Origin: Caulobacter rhizosphaerae
GTDB taxonomy: Bacteria; Pseudomonadota; Alphaproteobacteria; Caulobacterales; Caulobacteraceae
Assembly (NCBI RefSeq): GCF_010977555.1
Contig: NZ_CP048815.1
Coordinates: forward strand, 310,001-374,000
Direction: 5' to 3'
Length of the DNA stretch: 64,000 bases
The position numbers were made by a program, and so were the translations under genes. The notes below the pieces were generated by a model that did not search any database, had not been told where the DNA came from, and saw only the letters and a program-made list of their open reading frames with translations. Shown one piece after another: positions 8,914-18,800 of the stretch. Numbering within the stretch: position 1 is the stretch's first letter; every line of letters begins with the position of its first letter.

Positions 8914-9273
8914 TCAGAGCTTGATCTGACCTTCGGCGGCCAGCTGGTTTAGGGCGCGGCGCACCTGGGTCAGGTGGACCACCGCGAAGATCGCCGCCAC
9001 GATGGCGCGCACGCACAGCAGGATGACGCTGAGATCCAGGCTTGTCGGCCGGCGGCTCTCGACCAGCAGCCACAGGCTGAGCAGGAAGGCGAAGGTCGGC
9101 AGCGACGCCAGGGCCACGGCGCGCGGCGCCCGCCATACGGTCTTGCCCGAGGGCGCCCACAGCATCGGCACCAGCACGTCCTTGACCTTGCCCCAGGCCA
9201 TGCGCGAGGCGCCGCCCATTATCGACAGCGCCAGCAGCCACAGCACATCGCCGATCACGCCGAGGACGTTCAT
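8914..9273 (-). CDS. Small membrane protein of unknown function
   Basis: A 119-residue protein with three hydrophobic segments (about residues 4-24, 52-70, 79-100) joined by a basic loop. I recognise no family. Its ATG overlaps the stop of the upstream small membrane protein by four bases (ATGA), and that gene in turn follows kup by one base, so kup and the two small proteins form one tight operon. An accessory role to the potassium transporter is conceivable from context alone. Confidence 0.65.
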   Translation of the reverse strand: MNVLGVIGDVLWLLALSIMGGASRMAWGKVKDVLVPMLWAPSGKTVWRAPRAVALASLPTFAFLLSLWLLVESRRPTSLDLSVILLCVRAIVAAIFAVVHLTQVRRALNQLAAEGQIKL

Positions 9274-9626
9274 TGATCGCTACCTTTCCGTAGCGCGCCA
9301 CGATCCGCCGAAGCCTTGCAAACGTCTCGAAAAATCAGGCTTTGTGTCGCGAAACACCAGACCATCAACGCCAGGCTCATCCAAACTTCGCTCATTTCAC
9401 CGAGCGGATCGGTGCTTGCGGACTGCAGCAAGAACGCTCCCATCAATACAGCCAGGCCGACAGGAGCCCAGATGATCGCTCGTGGCTGCGGCCGCCAACC
9501 AGGACCCAAAGCCCATGTCTTGATGGTCTGAGACGGCACAGTCCGACGCCAGGTCCTTCGTGCGATCTCCAGGCCCACAAAACTCATGAGTAGCCATGAT
9601 GTCAGCACAAGCCAGACCGAATTCAT
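9270..9626 (-). CDS. Small membrane protein of unknown function, downstream of kup
   Basis: A 118-residue protein with an N-terminal hydrophobic segment (residues 3-20), a second around 51-68 and a third around 81-98. No family recognised. The start codon sits one base past the kup stop codon, which implies translational coupling. Its base composition is less GC-rich than its neighbours and codon use is less biased, which suggests either recent acquisition or weak expression. Confidence 0.6.
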   Translation of the reverse strand: MNSVWLVLTSWLLMSFVGLEIARRTWRRTVPSQTIKTWALGPGWRPQPRAIIWAPVGLAVLMGAFLLQSASTDPLGEMSEVWMSLALMVWCFATQSLIFRDVCKASADRGALRKGSDQ

Positions 9627-9627
9627 C

Positions 9628-11586
9628 CTAGACCGTCACCTGGGCGCCCAGCTCGACCACGCGGCCGGGCGGGATCTTGAAGAAGTCGGTCGGGTTGGTA
9701 GCGTTCTTCATCAGGAAGATGAAGATCCGGTCCTGCCACAGCGGCATGCCGCTATTAGCCGACGGCACGATCGAACGGCGGCCCAGGAAGAAGCTGGTGG
9801 CCATGATGTCGAACTTCAGGCCCTGCTGTTTGCGCAGGATGGCCAGGGCCTTGGGCACGTTCGGGCTTTCCATGAAGCCGTAATAGATCTCGACCTTCTT
9901 GAAGTCGGCGTTGATGGCCTGGGTGCGGACGCGGTCCTCGTCGGCGACGCGCGGCGTCTCGGCCGTGCGGACGGTCAGGATCACGTTGCGCTCGTGCAGC
10001 ACCTTGTTGTGCTTGAGGTTGTGCATCAGGGCGACCGGGGTCATGTCCGGGTCGGAGGTCAGGAAGATCGCCGTGCCGGGGGCGCGGTGCGGGGCGCGGG
10101 CCCGCAGGATCTCCATCAGGTCGACCAGGGGCACGCTGTCGCGGCGGGTCTTGTCGGTCAGGATCTGGGCGCCGCGCGTCCAGGTCCACATGACCAGCAC
10201 CAGCACAGCCCCGAAAGCCAGGGGCAGCCAGGCGCCGTCCGGGATCTTCAGCATGTTGGAGGCGATGAACACCATGTCGATCATCGCCAGCGGGATCAGC
10301 AGGGCGGCGGTCTGCCAGAGGCTCCACTTCCACACCAGGCGCAGCACCACGTAGGCCAGCAGGGTGTCGACGAACATCGCGCCGGTCACGGCGATGCCAT
10401 AGGCCGAAGCCAGCTTGTGCGAGCTCTGGAACATCACCAGCAGGATCAGCACGCCCACCAGCAGGAAGGTATTGACCGCCGGCACGTAGATCTGGCCGGC
10501 CTGGGTCTCGGAGGTGCGCTTGATGTCCAGGCGCGGCAGCAGGCCAAGCTGCACCGCCTGCTGGGTCATCGAGAAGGCGCCGGTGATCACCGCCTGGCTG
10601 GCGATGACCGTGGCCGCGGTGGCCATCAGCAGCACCGGCCAGTAAGCGAAGGTCGGGACCATGTCCCAGAACGGATTGTGCCGCGAGGCCGGGTGGTCCA
10701 GCACCAGCGAGCCCTGGCCCAGATAGTTCAGGGCCAGGCAAGGGAAGGCCAGGTACAGCCAGGCCGCTCGGATCGGGCTTTTGCCGAAGTGGCCCATGTC
10801 TGCGTACAGGGCTTCGGCCCCGGTCACGGCCAGGAACACGCTGCCCAGGATGACGAAGCCCAGGAAGCCGTTTTCGAGCAGGAAGCGCAGGCCGTACCAG
10901 GGATTGACGGCGCGCAGGATCGACAGGTCGTCGACCAGGTGGAACAGGCCGAGAGCGCCCAGGATCAGGAACCAGGCCGCCATCACCGGCCCGAACAGGG
11001 CGGCCATGCGATGGGTGCCCTTGGCCTGGACCAGGAACAGCGCCACCAGGATCCCCGCCGAGATCGGCAGGATATAGGGCGTCAAGGCGTGGCCGACGTG
11101 CGGCGCGTCCTTCATGCCCTCGACCGCCGACAACACCGAGATGGCGGGGGTAATGATGCCGTCGCCGTAGAACAGCGCCGCGCCGATCACGCCCAGGAAG
11201 AACACCGCGGTCGAGCGCTTGTTGCCGACCTTGCCCAGCGCCTTCTGGGCCAGGGCCATCAGGGCCAGGGTGCCGCCCTCGCCCTTGTTGTCGGCCCGCA
11301 TGAAGAAGATCACGTACTTGATCGTGACGAACAGCGTCAGGGTCCACAGCACCAGCGACACCACGCCCAGCACGGCGTGCTCGGTCGCGGTGGTGCTGCG
11401 CGAATGGGCCAGGGCCTCGCGCATGGCGTAGAGCGGGCTGGTCCCGATGTCGCCGAACACCACGCCCACGGCGCCGAGCGCGAGCGCGAGGAAACCGTGC
11501 CCTTTCGGGTCATGGCCGGCTTGCGGAGGGACATCACACGGGGCGGCGCTGTCGGGAGCAGGGGCGCCAGAGGCTTCGGAAGCCAT
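9628..11586 (-). CDS. kup: Kup-family low-affinity potassium uptake transporter
   Basis: A 652-residue inner-membrane K+:H+ symporter of the KUP/HAK/KT family. The N-terminus holds the signature LALGAVGVVFGDIGTSPLYA (residues 33-52), followed by about twelve hydrophobic segments. Other family motifs are KYVIFFMRADNKGEGGT, FYGDGIITPAISVLSAVEG and GAEALYADMGHFG. A cytosolic C-terminal domain of about 170 residues follows, with GTAIFLTSDPDMTPVALMHNLKHNKVLHE. It is first in a three-gene operon with two small membrane proteins. Confidence 0.95.
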   Translation of the reverse strand: MASEASGAPAPDSAAPCDVPPQAGHDPKGHGFLALALGAVGVVFGDIGTSPLYAMREALAHSRSTTATEHAVLGVVSLVLWTLTLFVTIKYVIFFMRADNKGEGGTLALMALAQKALGKVGNKRSTAVFFLGVIGAALFYGDGIITPAISVLSAVEGMKDAPHVGHALTPYILPISAGILVALFLVQAKGTHRMAALFGPVMAAWFLILGALGLFHLVDDLSILRAVNPWYGLRFLLENGFLGFVILGSVFLAVTGAEALYADMGHFGKSPIRAAWLYLAFPCLALNYLGQGSLVLDHPASRHNPFWDMVPTFAYWPVLLMATAATVIASQAVITGAFSMTQQAVQLGLLPRLDIKRTSETQAGQIYVPAVNTFLLVGVLILLVMFQSSHKLASAYGIAVTGAMFVDTLLAYVVLRLVWKWSLWQTAALLIPLAMIDMVFIASNMLKIPDGAWLPLAFGAVLVLVMWTWTRGAQILTDKTRRDSVPLVDLMEILRARAPHRAPGTAIFLTSDPDMTPVALMHNLKHNKVLHERNVILTVRTAETPRVADEDRVRTQAINADFKKVEIYYGFMESPNVPKALAILRKQQGLKFDIMATSFFLGRRSIVPSANSGMPLWQDRIFIFLMKNATNPTDFFKIPPGRVVELGAQVTV

Positions 11587-11757
11587 TCAATCCCTCCGGG
11601 GTCGCCCTCGCAAAACGCGGTGCGGAGCCCCATATCGATCAAGCGGGGCGCGATACACCCAATCCTGCTCGGGTTCAATCGTGACCTGACGCCGGACGAC
11701 GACGATAGTTTTTGGTTGAACGCACGAGCGACGCCCTTAGGGTCCTGTCATAGAAAA

Positions 11758-12195
11758 ATGTCCGACAGTCAGAAATTCCCCGTCGCCGCGCACGCCCTGG
11801 CCTATCTGGCGCACAAGAATGCGTTCTCGGCGGACCGCGCCGTGGCCAGCGCCGAGCTGGCCGCCTCGGTCCCGACCAACCCGGTCGTGGTGCGTCGCGT
11901 GACGGCCATGCTGGGCAAGGCGGGGCTGATCGGCGCGCGGGCCGGGGCCAACGGCGGGGCCTGGCTGCTGAAGGCCCCCGAGACCATCACCCTGGACGTC
12001 GTCCTGCGAGCCGTGAACGGTTGCGCCCACCTCGGCGTGGCCCCCAAGGGCGTCAAGGGCTGCCCGGTGGGGGAGAAGATTCCCGACGCCGTGCGCGGGG
12101 CGATGATCGCCGCCGACACGGCCGTCGCCGACCGCCTGTCGCAGATCTCGGTCGCCGACCTGCTGAACAGCGCGACGGTCGAGGCGGCGGCTTAG
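11758..12195 (+). CDS. Rrf2-family transcriptional regulator
   Basis: A 145-residue winged-helix regulator of the Rrf2 family. The N-terminal half has the helix-turn-helix (ASAELAASVPTNPVVVRRVTAMLGKAGLI) and the wing GARAGANGGAWLL. The C-terminal half holds two cysteines (NGCAHLG and GCPVG), fewer than the three-Cys cluster site of IscR, so it resembles the YwnA-type or redox-sensing members. It is divergent from kup and precedes a flavodoxin-fold quinone reductase on the same strand, which is its most likely target. Confidence 0.85.
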   Translation: MSDSQKFPVAAHALAYLAHKNAFSADRAVASAELAASVPTNPVVVRRVTAMLGKAGLIGARAGANGGAWLLKAPETITLDVVLRAVNGCAHLGVAPKGVKGCPVGEKIPDAVRGAMIAADTAVADRLSQISVADLLNSATVEAAA

Positions 12196-12336
12196 GGCGG
12201 ATTCATCGCCGCTAAATCGGCTTGCAGAATAACTGCACCAACGTCGGTTGCTGATCCCCTGGAATATGCCATGAGCGCCCATACGTAATTGGCACGGTTT
12301 CAGTTGCGAAGCCGCAACCCTTCAGGGCTCACGACA

Positions 12337-12942
12337 ATGACCAAGGTCGCCATCGTTTATCACTCGGGCTACGGCCATACCGCCGTCCTGGCCGACAAGA
12401 TCGCCGAGGGCGTCCGCGACGCCGGCCAGACACCCGTGGTGCTGAAGATTGACAACGCCGCCCAGGACTTCGCGCCGATCATCGAGCAGATCACCGCGGC
12501 CGACGCGGTGGTGTTCGGCGCCCCGACCTACATGGGCGACGTCTCGGGCGTGTTCAAAGTGTTCGCCGACGCCACGGCCGGGGCGTTCTTCACCGGCGCC
12601 TGGAAGGACAAGCTGGCCGCGGGCTTCACCAACTCGCACAGCTTCGCCGGCGACAAGGGTCACGCCCTGGAAAGCCTGACCATCCTGGCCGCCCAGCACG
12701 GCATGAACTGGGTGAACCTGGGCCTGGCCCCTCCCGGGGTCACCGCCGCCGAGCGCGGCCCCGACACGATCAACCGCGTCGGCTCGTTCATCGGCCTGGC
12801 CGGCCAATCGGACAACGCCTCGCCCGAGATCAGCCCGCCGGCCGGCGACCGCGAGACCGCCCGCCTGTTCGGCGTGCGCATCGCCGAGGCCGCCGTGCGC
12901 TGGACGCGCGGCGCCCAGCCGGCGCTCAGCGAAGCGGCCTAG
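12337..12942 (+). CDS. WrbA-like flavodoxin-fold NAD(P)H:quinone oxidoreductase
   Basis: A 201-residue flavodoxin-fold protein. MTKVAIVYHSGYGHTAVLADKIAEG gives the FMN phosphate loop at residues 9-14, and GAPTYMGDVSGVFKVFAD the 70s loop that contacts the isoalloxazine ring. These fit two-electron quinone reductases of the WrbA/NAD(P)H dehydrogenase type, which protect against quinones and oxidative stress. The ATG at 12337 is preferred to an upstream in-frame one at 12289. It follows the Rrf2 gene by 141 bases and ends at a strong terminator. Confidence 0.85.
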   Translation: MTKVAIVYHSGYGHTAVLADKIAEGVRDAGQTPVVLKIDNAAQDFAPIIEQITAADAVVFGAPTYMGDVSGVFKVFADATAGAFFTGAWKDKLAAGFTNSHSFAGDKGHALESLTILAAQHGMNWVNLGLAPPGVTAAERGPDTINRVGSFIGLAGQSDNASPEISPPAGDRETARLFGVRIAEAAVRWTRGAQPALSEAA

Positions 12943-13011
12943 ACGCGACAAGCCCCGTCCTTCCTGATCCCCCAGCCCGAAGGACGGGCTCCGCGGCGCT
13001 CCGGCGCCGCC

Positions 13012-13050
13012 GAGGGGGCGCTTGAGCCCGAGCGCCCCCTCCCTCTTTTT
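13012..13050 (+). terminator. Intrinsic terminator downstream of the WrbA-like gene
   Basis: A perfect 11-base-pair stem GAGGGGGCGCT/AGCGCCCCCTC with an eight-base loop is followed by CCTCTTTTT. A second, weaker hairpin (AGCCCCGTCCTT against AAGGACGGGCT, 12951-12990) lies just before it. Confidence 0.85.
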
Positions 13051-13150
13051 GGTCCGTCATGACGGGTGGGGCCATGGGCGCATGCTTGAACCAAATCAGC
13101 GGTCGTGCTTCGTCTGGTGACGTTAAGCCGCTGTTCTGGACACACGCCGC

Positions 13151-13951
13151 ATGGCCCGCCGCCTCGCCCTGATCACCGGCGCCTCCGCCGGCATCGGGGC
13201 CGCCTTCGCCCGCATCTACGCCAGCCACGGCTATGACGTGGCCCTGACCGCGCGCCGGCTGGACCGGCTGGAGGCCCTGGCCGCCGAGATCCGCCTGCGG
13301 TTCGGGGTCGAGGCCTATCCGATCGCCGCCGACCTGGCCCAGCCCGACGCCGTCGACCAGGTGCTGGCCGCCATCGAGGCCGAAGGCCGGGTGGTCGACG
13401 CCCTGGTCAACAACGCCGGCTACGGCCTGCCCGGCGCCTACGCCCAGACCCAGTGGACCGACCAGGCGGCCTTCCTGCAGGTGCTGCTGGTCTCGGTCTG
13501 CGGCCTGACCCACAAGGTGCTGCCGGGCATGGTCGAGCGCGGCTTCGGCCGGATCGTCAACGTCGCCTCCCTGGCGGGCCTCGCCCCCGGCGCGGCCGGC
13601 CACACCCTCTATGCGGCGACCAAGAGCTTTCTGGTGAAGTTCTCCCAGAGCCTGCACCTGGAGACGCAAGCCAGCGGCGTCCACGTCAGCGCCCTGTGCC
13701 CGGGCTTCACCTATTCGGAATTTCACGACGTCAACGGCACCCGCGCCCACGTCAGCCAGAGCTTGCCCGCCTGGCTGTGGCTGGGCGCCGACGAGGTGGC
13801 CGCCGCCGGCTACGAGGCCGTCGAGGCCAATCGCGCGATCTGCGTGCCCGGCGCGCCCAACAAGGCCATCGCCGCGCTGGCCAAGCTGATTCCCGACGAC
13901 TGGGCCCTGGCCCTGATGGCCAGCCAGGGTTCGCGGTTTCGGAAGATCTAG
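13151..13951 (+). CDS. Short-chain dehydrogenase/reductase (classical SDR)
   Basis: A 266-residue NAD(P)-dependent oxidoreductase. The cofactor motif is TGASAGIG (residues 9-16); the ARR after the second strand suggests NADPH preference. The NNAG motif, catalytic Ser in NVASLAG and YAATK (YxxxK) are all present, so the enzyme should be active. The C-terminal third (PNKAIAALAKLIPDDWAL) resembles the DltE/YqjQ-like SDR group. The substrate is unknown. It faces marC, with six bases between the stop codons. Confidence 0.88.
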   Translation: MARRLALITGASAGIGAAFARIYASHGYDVALTARRLDRLEALAAEIRLRFGVEAYPIAADLAQPDAVDQVLAAIEAEGRVVDALVNNAGYGLPGAYAQTQWTDQAAFLQVLLVSVCGLTHKVLPGMVERGFGRIVNVASLAGLAPGAAGHTLYAATKSFLVKFSQSLHLETQASGVHVSALCPGFTYSEFHDVNGTRAHVSQSLPAWLWLGADEVAAAGYEAVEANRAICVPGAPNKAIAALAKLIPDDWALALMASQGSRFRKI

Positions 13952-13957
13952 ATCGGG

Positions 13958-14653
13958 CTACCTGTGATCCGCGTACGGCGCCTTGGCGTCCTGACGCACC
14001 AGGCCCCGCGTCGCGTCGCCCACCCCGATCAGCACGAACTGCACCGCCAGGGCGCAGAGGATCAGGCCCAGCACCCGCACCACGATGCTCATGCCGATCC
14101 GGCCCAGCACCCGGCTGATGATCGGCGAGGCCCAGAAGGTGGCCACCAGCACCGCCGCGACGGCCGCGATCACCCCGCAGCCGATGGCCACGCCGGCCAG
14201 GCCAAAACCCTTGGCTTCGCTGGCGTAGATGATCACCGTCGAGATCGCGCCCGGCCCGATCAGCAACGGCATGGCGAACGGCACGATCAGCCGCTCGAAC
14301 CGCTGCTTGGCGTAGACCCGCGCCGACTGACCCTCCACGCCCTCGGCCGCGTCGGCGAACATGGTGGTGAAGTCGTCGCGCACCATGTCCAGGCCCAGGA
14401 TGAACAGGATGATGCCCCCGGCGATGCGGAAGGCCGGCATCGAGATGCCGAAGAACTCCAGCAGCGACACGCCGGTGAAATAGAAGAAGATCAGGAAGGC
14501 GGCGACGAACAGGCCGATATAGACCGCCACCATCCGCCGGCCGGCGGCGGCCGCGCCCAGGGTGGCGGCGGCGAACAGCGGCACGTTGCCGATCGGGTCG
14601 ATCAGGGCGAACAGGGCGACGAAGAAGTTGACGGCGAGCTCGGCCTGGCTCAT
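13958..14653 (-). CDS. MarC-family integral membrane protein
   Basis: A 231-residue inner-membrane protein of the MarC (UPF0056) family with six hydrophobic segments. Family motifs visible are FFVALFALIDPIGNVPLFAA at the N-terminus, FRIAGGIILFILGLDM in the middle and VPFAMPLLIGPGAISTVI. The name reflects proximity to mar genes in E. coli; no antibiotic-resistance role is established and the transported substrate is unknown. It is divergent from pyrF with 85 bases between. Confidence 0.9.
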   Translation of the reverse strand: MSQAELAVNFFVALFALIDPIGNVPLFAAATLGAAAAGRRMVAVYIGLFVAAFLIFFYFTGVSLLEFFGISMPAFRIAGGIILFILGLDMVRDDFTTMFADAAEGVEGQSARVYAKQRFERLIVPFAMPLLIGPGAISTVIIYASEAKGFGLAGVAIGCGVIAAVAAVLVATFWASPIISRVLGRIGMSIVVRVLGLILCALAVQFVLIGVGDATRGLVRQDAKAPYADHR

Positions 14654-14738
14654 TCGGGGTGCTTAGCTTTCAATTCGCGCGGATCCGCACCCTTCTTAGG
14701 GGGATGCGACCCTGCGCGCCACACCCCGGGAAACGACC

Positions 14739-15440
14739 ATGACCCCCAAACTCCTGGCAGATCCGCGCCTGATCCTGCCGCTCGACCTGCCCAGTGTCGC
14801 TGAGGCCCGAGCGATGGTCGACACGCTGGGCGATGCGGTGTCGTTCTACAAGATCGGGCTGGAGCTGCTGGCCACCGACGGCATGGCTCTGGCCCGCGAC
14901 CTGAAAGGCGAGGGCAAGTCGATCTTTCTGGACTGGAAGCTGCACGACATTGGCGCGACCGTCGAGCGCTCGGCCCGGGTGCTGGCGGGGGCCGGCTGCG
15001 ACCTGCTGACCGTCCACGCCGAGCCGCAGGTGATGCAGGCCGCCGTCAAGGCCAAGGGCGGCTCGGACCTGAAGATCCTGGCCGTCACCGTGCTGACCAG
15101 CCTGAATGACGCCGACCTGATCGAACTTGGTTATGCTTTTTCCGCCCGCGACCTGGTCGCCCGGCGCATCCGCCAGGCGGTGGACTGCGGCGTGGACGGC
15201 ATCGTCTCGTCCCCGCACGAAGCCGCCCTGGCCCGCGAGATCGCCGGCCCCGACTTCCTGGTGGTGACCCCGGGTGTGCGCCCCTTCTGGTCGGCCAAGA
15301 ACGACCAGGCTCGCGCCGCCACCCCGGCCGAAGCCCTGAAGGCCGGCGCCAGCCACTTGGTCTGCGGCCGTCCGATCACGGCGGCCAACGACCCGCGTGA
15401 GGCGGCGCTGAAGGTGGTGGCCGAGATGGCCGGGGCCTGA
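14739..15440 (+). CDS. pyrF: Orotidine 5'-phosphate decarboxylase
   Basis: Catalyses the last step of UMP synthesis. The 233-residue TIM barrel has the catalytic DxKxxD array Asp65, Lys67, Asp70 in FLDWKLHDI, the phosphate-binding VTPGVRP and the late CGRPI motif. The Trp in place of the more common Leu/Phe within the array is a minor variation. It has its own promoter region divergent from marC and is followed by a 413-base gap. Confidence 0.95.
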   Translation: MTPKLLADPRLILPLDLPSVAEARAMVDTLGDAVSFYKIGLELLATDGMALARDLKGEGKSIFLDWKLHDIGATVERSARVLAGAGCDLLTVHAEPQVMQAAVKAKGGSDLKILAVTVLTSLNDADLIELGYAFSARDLVARRIRQAVDCGVDGIVSSPHEAALAREIAGPDFLVVTPGVRPFWSAKNDQARAATPAEALKAGASHLVCGRPITAANDPREAALKVVAEMAGA

Positions 15441-15853
15441 GGCCGCGTTCGCCGCACGATCGTCCATCCCGAGCGGCGCGACAAAACGGCGCGCCGCCGC
15501 CGTCGCCAGAGCAAGCAATGAGGGCGCTCGCCGGCCTCGGCTGACGGCGATTCACGACTCCCGAACACCGGCGACTCTTTGATCCCTCTGCTGCGTTTTT
15601 GATCTTCGTTCGTCATGGGCGCGCTTGGGATAGCTATCTATACTATTCAGCGTTCAGAAGTTCCTTAGTATATCTGCGACATCACCGCAAACGACTGAAT
15701 TATACCTCTGGGATGGGCGAAGTCGTGGTCGTACTTTCGGGTAGGTTGCAGAATTAACGCTCTGTTATACTGTCGTAACCGCAGATTAATCACAAAGTTC
15801 TACTTATCGTTCAGCGTGAAGCGCTTAGACCCTCCCTTGTTCGGAGGGGAACA
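15441..15853 (+). other. 413-base intergenic region with AT-rich promoter zone of the GH12-RTX gene
   Basis: The first 150 bases are GC-rich and contain nothing I recognise. From about 15625 the composition drops sharply and stays AT-rich up to the ribosome site GGAGGGGA at 15843. It holds TTAA-N7-TTAT (15754-15768), one base from a CtrA box. No credible gene is present. A long 5' leader or several promoters are likely. Confidence 0.5.
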
Positions 15854-18800
15854 ATGTCCAAGTATATCACCGCCAAGGGGCTCGAGCTGACGCTCTCGGG
15901 CTCGACCAGCAACTGGGTGGCCAACAGCACGGCCAAGGAAACCCAACTCGGATCGAGCAAGAACGACGTGTTCCATGGCTCGGGCGGCGACACCCTGATC
16001 GGCGGCGCGGGCGACGACACCTACTACCTGTGGGACAACGCCTCGGTCGTGGTCGAGAAGGCCGGCGAAGGGATCGACACCGTCGACGCCCGGTTCTGGG
16101 GTCCGGTGACCCTGGCGGCCAACGTCGAGAATCTGCTGCTGAACTCCGCCGGCTCGACCGCAGGGACCGGCAACGCCCTCAATAACATCATCGTAGCAGG
16201 AACCGTCGGCGCGACCCTGAACGGTCTGGCCGGCGACGACGTGCTGGTCGGCGGCGCGGGCGGGGACCTGTTCAAGGTCTCGGCCGGCAACGGCTCCGAC
16301 GCCATCATGAGCTTCAAGCCCGGCAGCGACGTCATCCAGCTGAGCGGCTATGGCGTGACCAGCTTCGCCCAGCTGCAGACCCTGGCCTCCCAGAGCGGCG
16401 CGGACGTCAAGCTCGGCTTCGCCAACGGCGAGACCCTGGTGATCCGCAACGTCGCCCTGTCCAGCCTGACCGCCTACGATTTTGGTCTGAAGGCCGACCC
16501 CGCCGCCATTCCCGCCGGCTATTCCCAGCTGACGGGTCCCGGCGCGGCCTGGACGGCTCATGGCTGGTACGTGCTCAACAACGTCTGGAACCCTGGCGCG
16601 CTCGTCTACAACACCGATTACGCGATCAACAGCGCCTACAGCGTCTCGGACATGACGGCCAAGACGACCTTCAACTGGTCCTTCCCCGTCGTCACCGAAC
16701 CCTATCCGACCGTCCGCGCCTACCCCGAGGTGATCTTCGGTCCTGCTCCGATGAGCGGCGGCCACAAGGCCAGTGACATCGGCGGCGTCTTCCCGGTGCA
16801 GGTGAGCACGCTTAAACAGCTGACCGCCGACTACGACGTCAGCTACAAAGGCAACACCGGCGGCTTCAACGTCTCGTTCGACATCTGGCTGACCGACACC
16901 CCCAACGGCGGCGCCGACACCGTCACGACCGAGGTCATGGTCTGGGTGCACAAGGGCGACTTCGACGCCTTCGGCACGCAGGTGGGGACCTATTCCAACG
17001 GTTCGGTCACCGGCAAGATCTACGCCAACACCACCGGCGACTGGACCTACACCGCCGTCGTCCTCGACCAGGACACGCCCAAGGGCCAGATCGACATCGC
17101 CGGGATCCTGACCACGCTCAAAGGCCTGAATCTCGTCTCCTCAAACGACTATGTCGCCTCGGTGGAGCTGGGATCTGAAGTCGTATCGGGCGCTGGTTCG
17201 CTGACCATCAACAACCTCGACCTCGATGTTCGGGCCCAGAACGTGGACGGCTCGACCAAGGTCATGCACGTCGAGGGTTCGGGTACGACCACCACGACGG
17301 TCCTGGCCAGCCCCCCCCTGGCCACCCCCACCCTGGTCGCCCCACCGGAGAAGGCGCTCGACCTGTCCGGCGACGACACCTTCACCTACGACCGCACCGT
17401 CGCAACCATTAGCGGCGGCGCGGGCCACGACACCCTGGTCCTGACCGCCGCCGCAACGGTGGATCTCGGCGACGCCGTGAACCAGGTGGCGGGTGGAACA
17501 GCCGTGGTCACCGGCTTCGAGGACGTCGACGCCTCGGCCGCGAGCGGCGCCGTCGTCCTCACCGGATCGACCGCCGACAACAAATTGATCGGCGGCGCCT
17601 ATGCCGACACCCTGACGGGCGGCGGCGGCGCGGACACCCTGACGGGCGGCGACGGCGCCGACGTCCTTGATGGCGGGACCGGCTCGGACCAGCAACGCGG
17701 CGAGGCGGGGGATGACCGCATCGTCTACGACGCCGCCGACACCGTCATCGACGGCGGGGCCGGCAGCGACACCCTGGTTCTCAACACCGCCGCCACGGTG
17801 AACCTGGGGAACTTCTCGACCAGCCAGATCAGCGGCGGAACGGCGTATGTGGGGGGCTTTGAGGATGTCGACGCCTCCGCCGCCAGCGCCGCTGTCGTCC
17901 TGAACGGCTCGCAGTACAACAACAAGCTGGTCAGCGGCGCCTTCGCCGACACCCTGATGGGCGGGGGCGGCTTCGATGTCCTCAACGGCGGGGCCGGGGC
18001 CGACTTCCTCGACGGCGGCGCGGACGCCGACCAGCAACGCGGCGAGGCGGGGGATGACCGTATCGTCTACGACGCCGCCGACACCGTCATCGACGGCGGG
18101 GCCGGCAGCGACACCCTGGTTCTCAACACGGCCGCCACGGTGAACCTGGGGAACTTCTCGACCAGCCAGATCAGCGGTGGAACGGCGTATGTGGGGGGCT
18201 TTGAGGATGTCGACGCCTCCGCCGCCAGCGCCGCTGTCGTCCTGAACGGCTCGCAGTACAACAACAAGCTGGTCGGCGGCGCCTTCGCCGACACCCTGAT
18301 GGGCGGGGGCGGCTTCGATGTCCTCAACGGCGGGGCCGGGGCCGACTTCCTCGACGGCGGCGCGGACGCCGACCAGCAACGCGGCGAGGCCGGGGATGAC
18401 CGTATCGTCTACGACGCCGCCGACACCGTCATCGACGGCGGGGCCGGTCGCGACACCCTGATCCTCAAGGCGGCCGCCGTCGTGCATCTGGAAAACTTCT
18501 CGTCCAGCCAGGTCACGGGCGGCTCAGCCTACGTCTCCGGCTTCGAAGACGTCGACGCCACGGACTCGGTGGGCGCGATCATCGTCACCGGCTCGCAGTT
18601 CAACAACACCCTGACCGGCGGAGCCTTCGCCGATACCTTGATGGGGGGAGCAGGGTTTGATGTTCTCAAGGGTGGACTGGGCAACGACGTCCTCGACGGC
18701 GGCGCCGACGCGGACCAGGTGCGCGGCGAGGGCGGTGACGACCGCATCATCTACGACGCCGCCGACACCGTCATCGACGGCGGGGCGGGCCGCGACACCC

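Noticed and set aside
9586..11757. Upstream extension of the Rrf2 frame over kup (869 codons in all)
   Set aside because: Only the part from 11758 is conserved. The rest is antisense to kup and rich in Gln/His/Arg.
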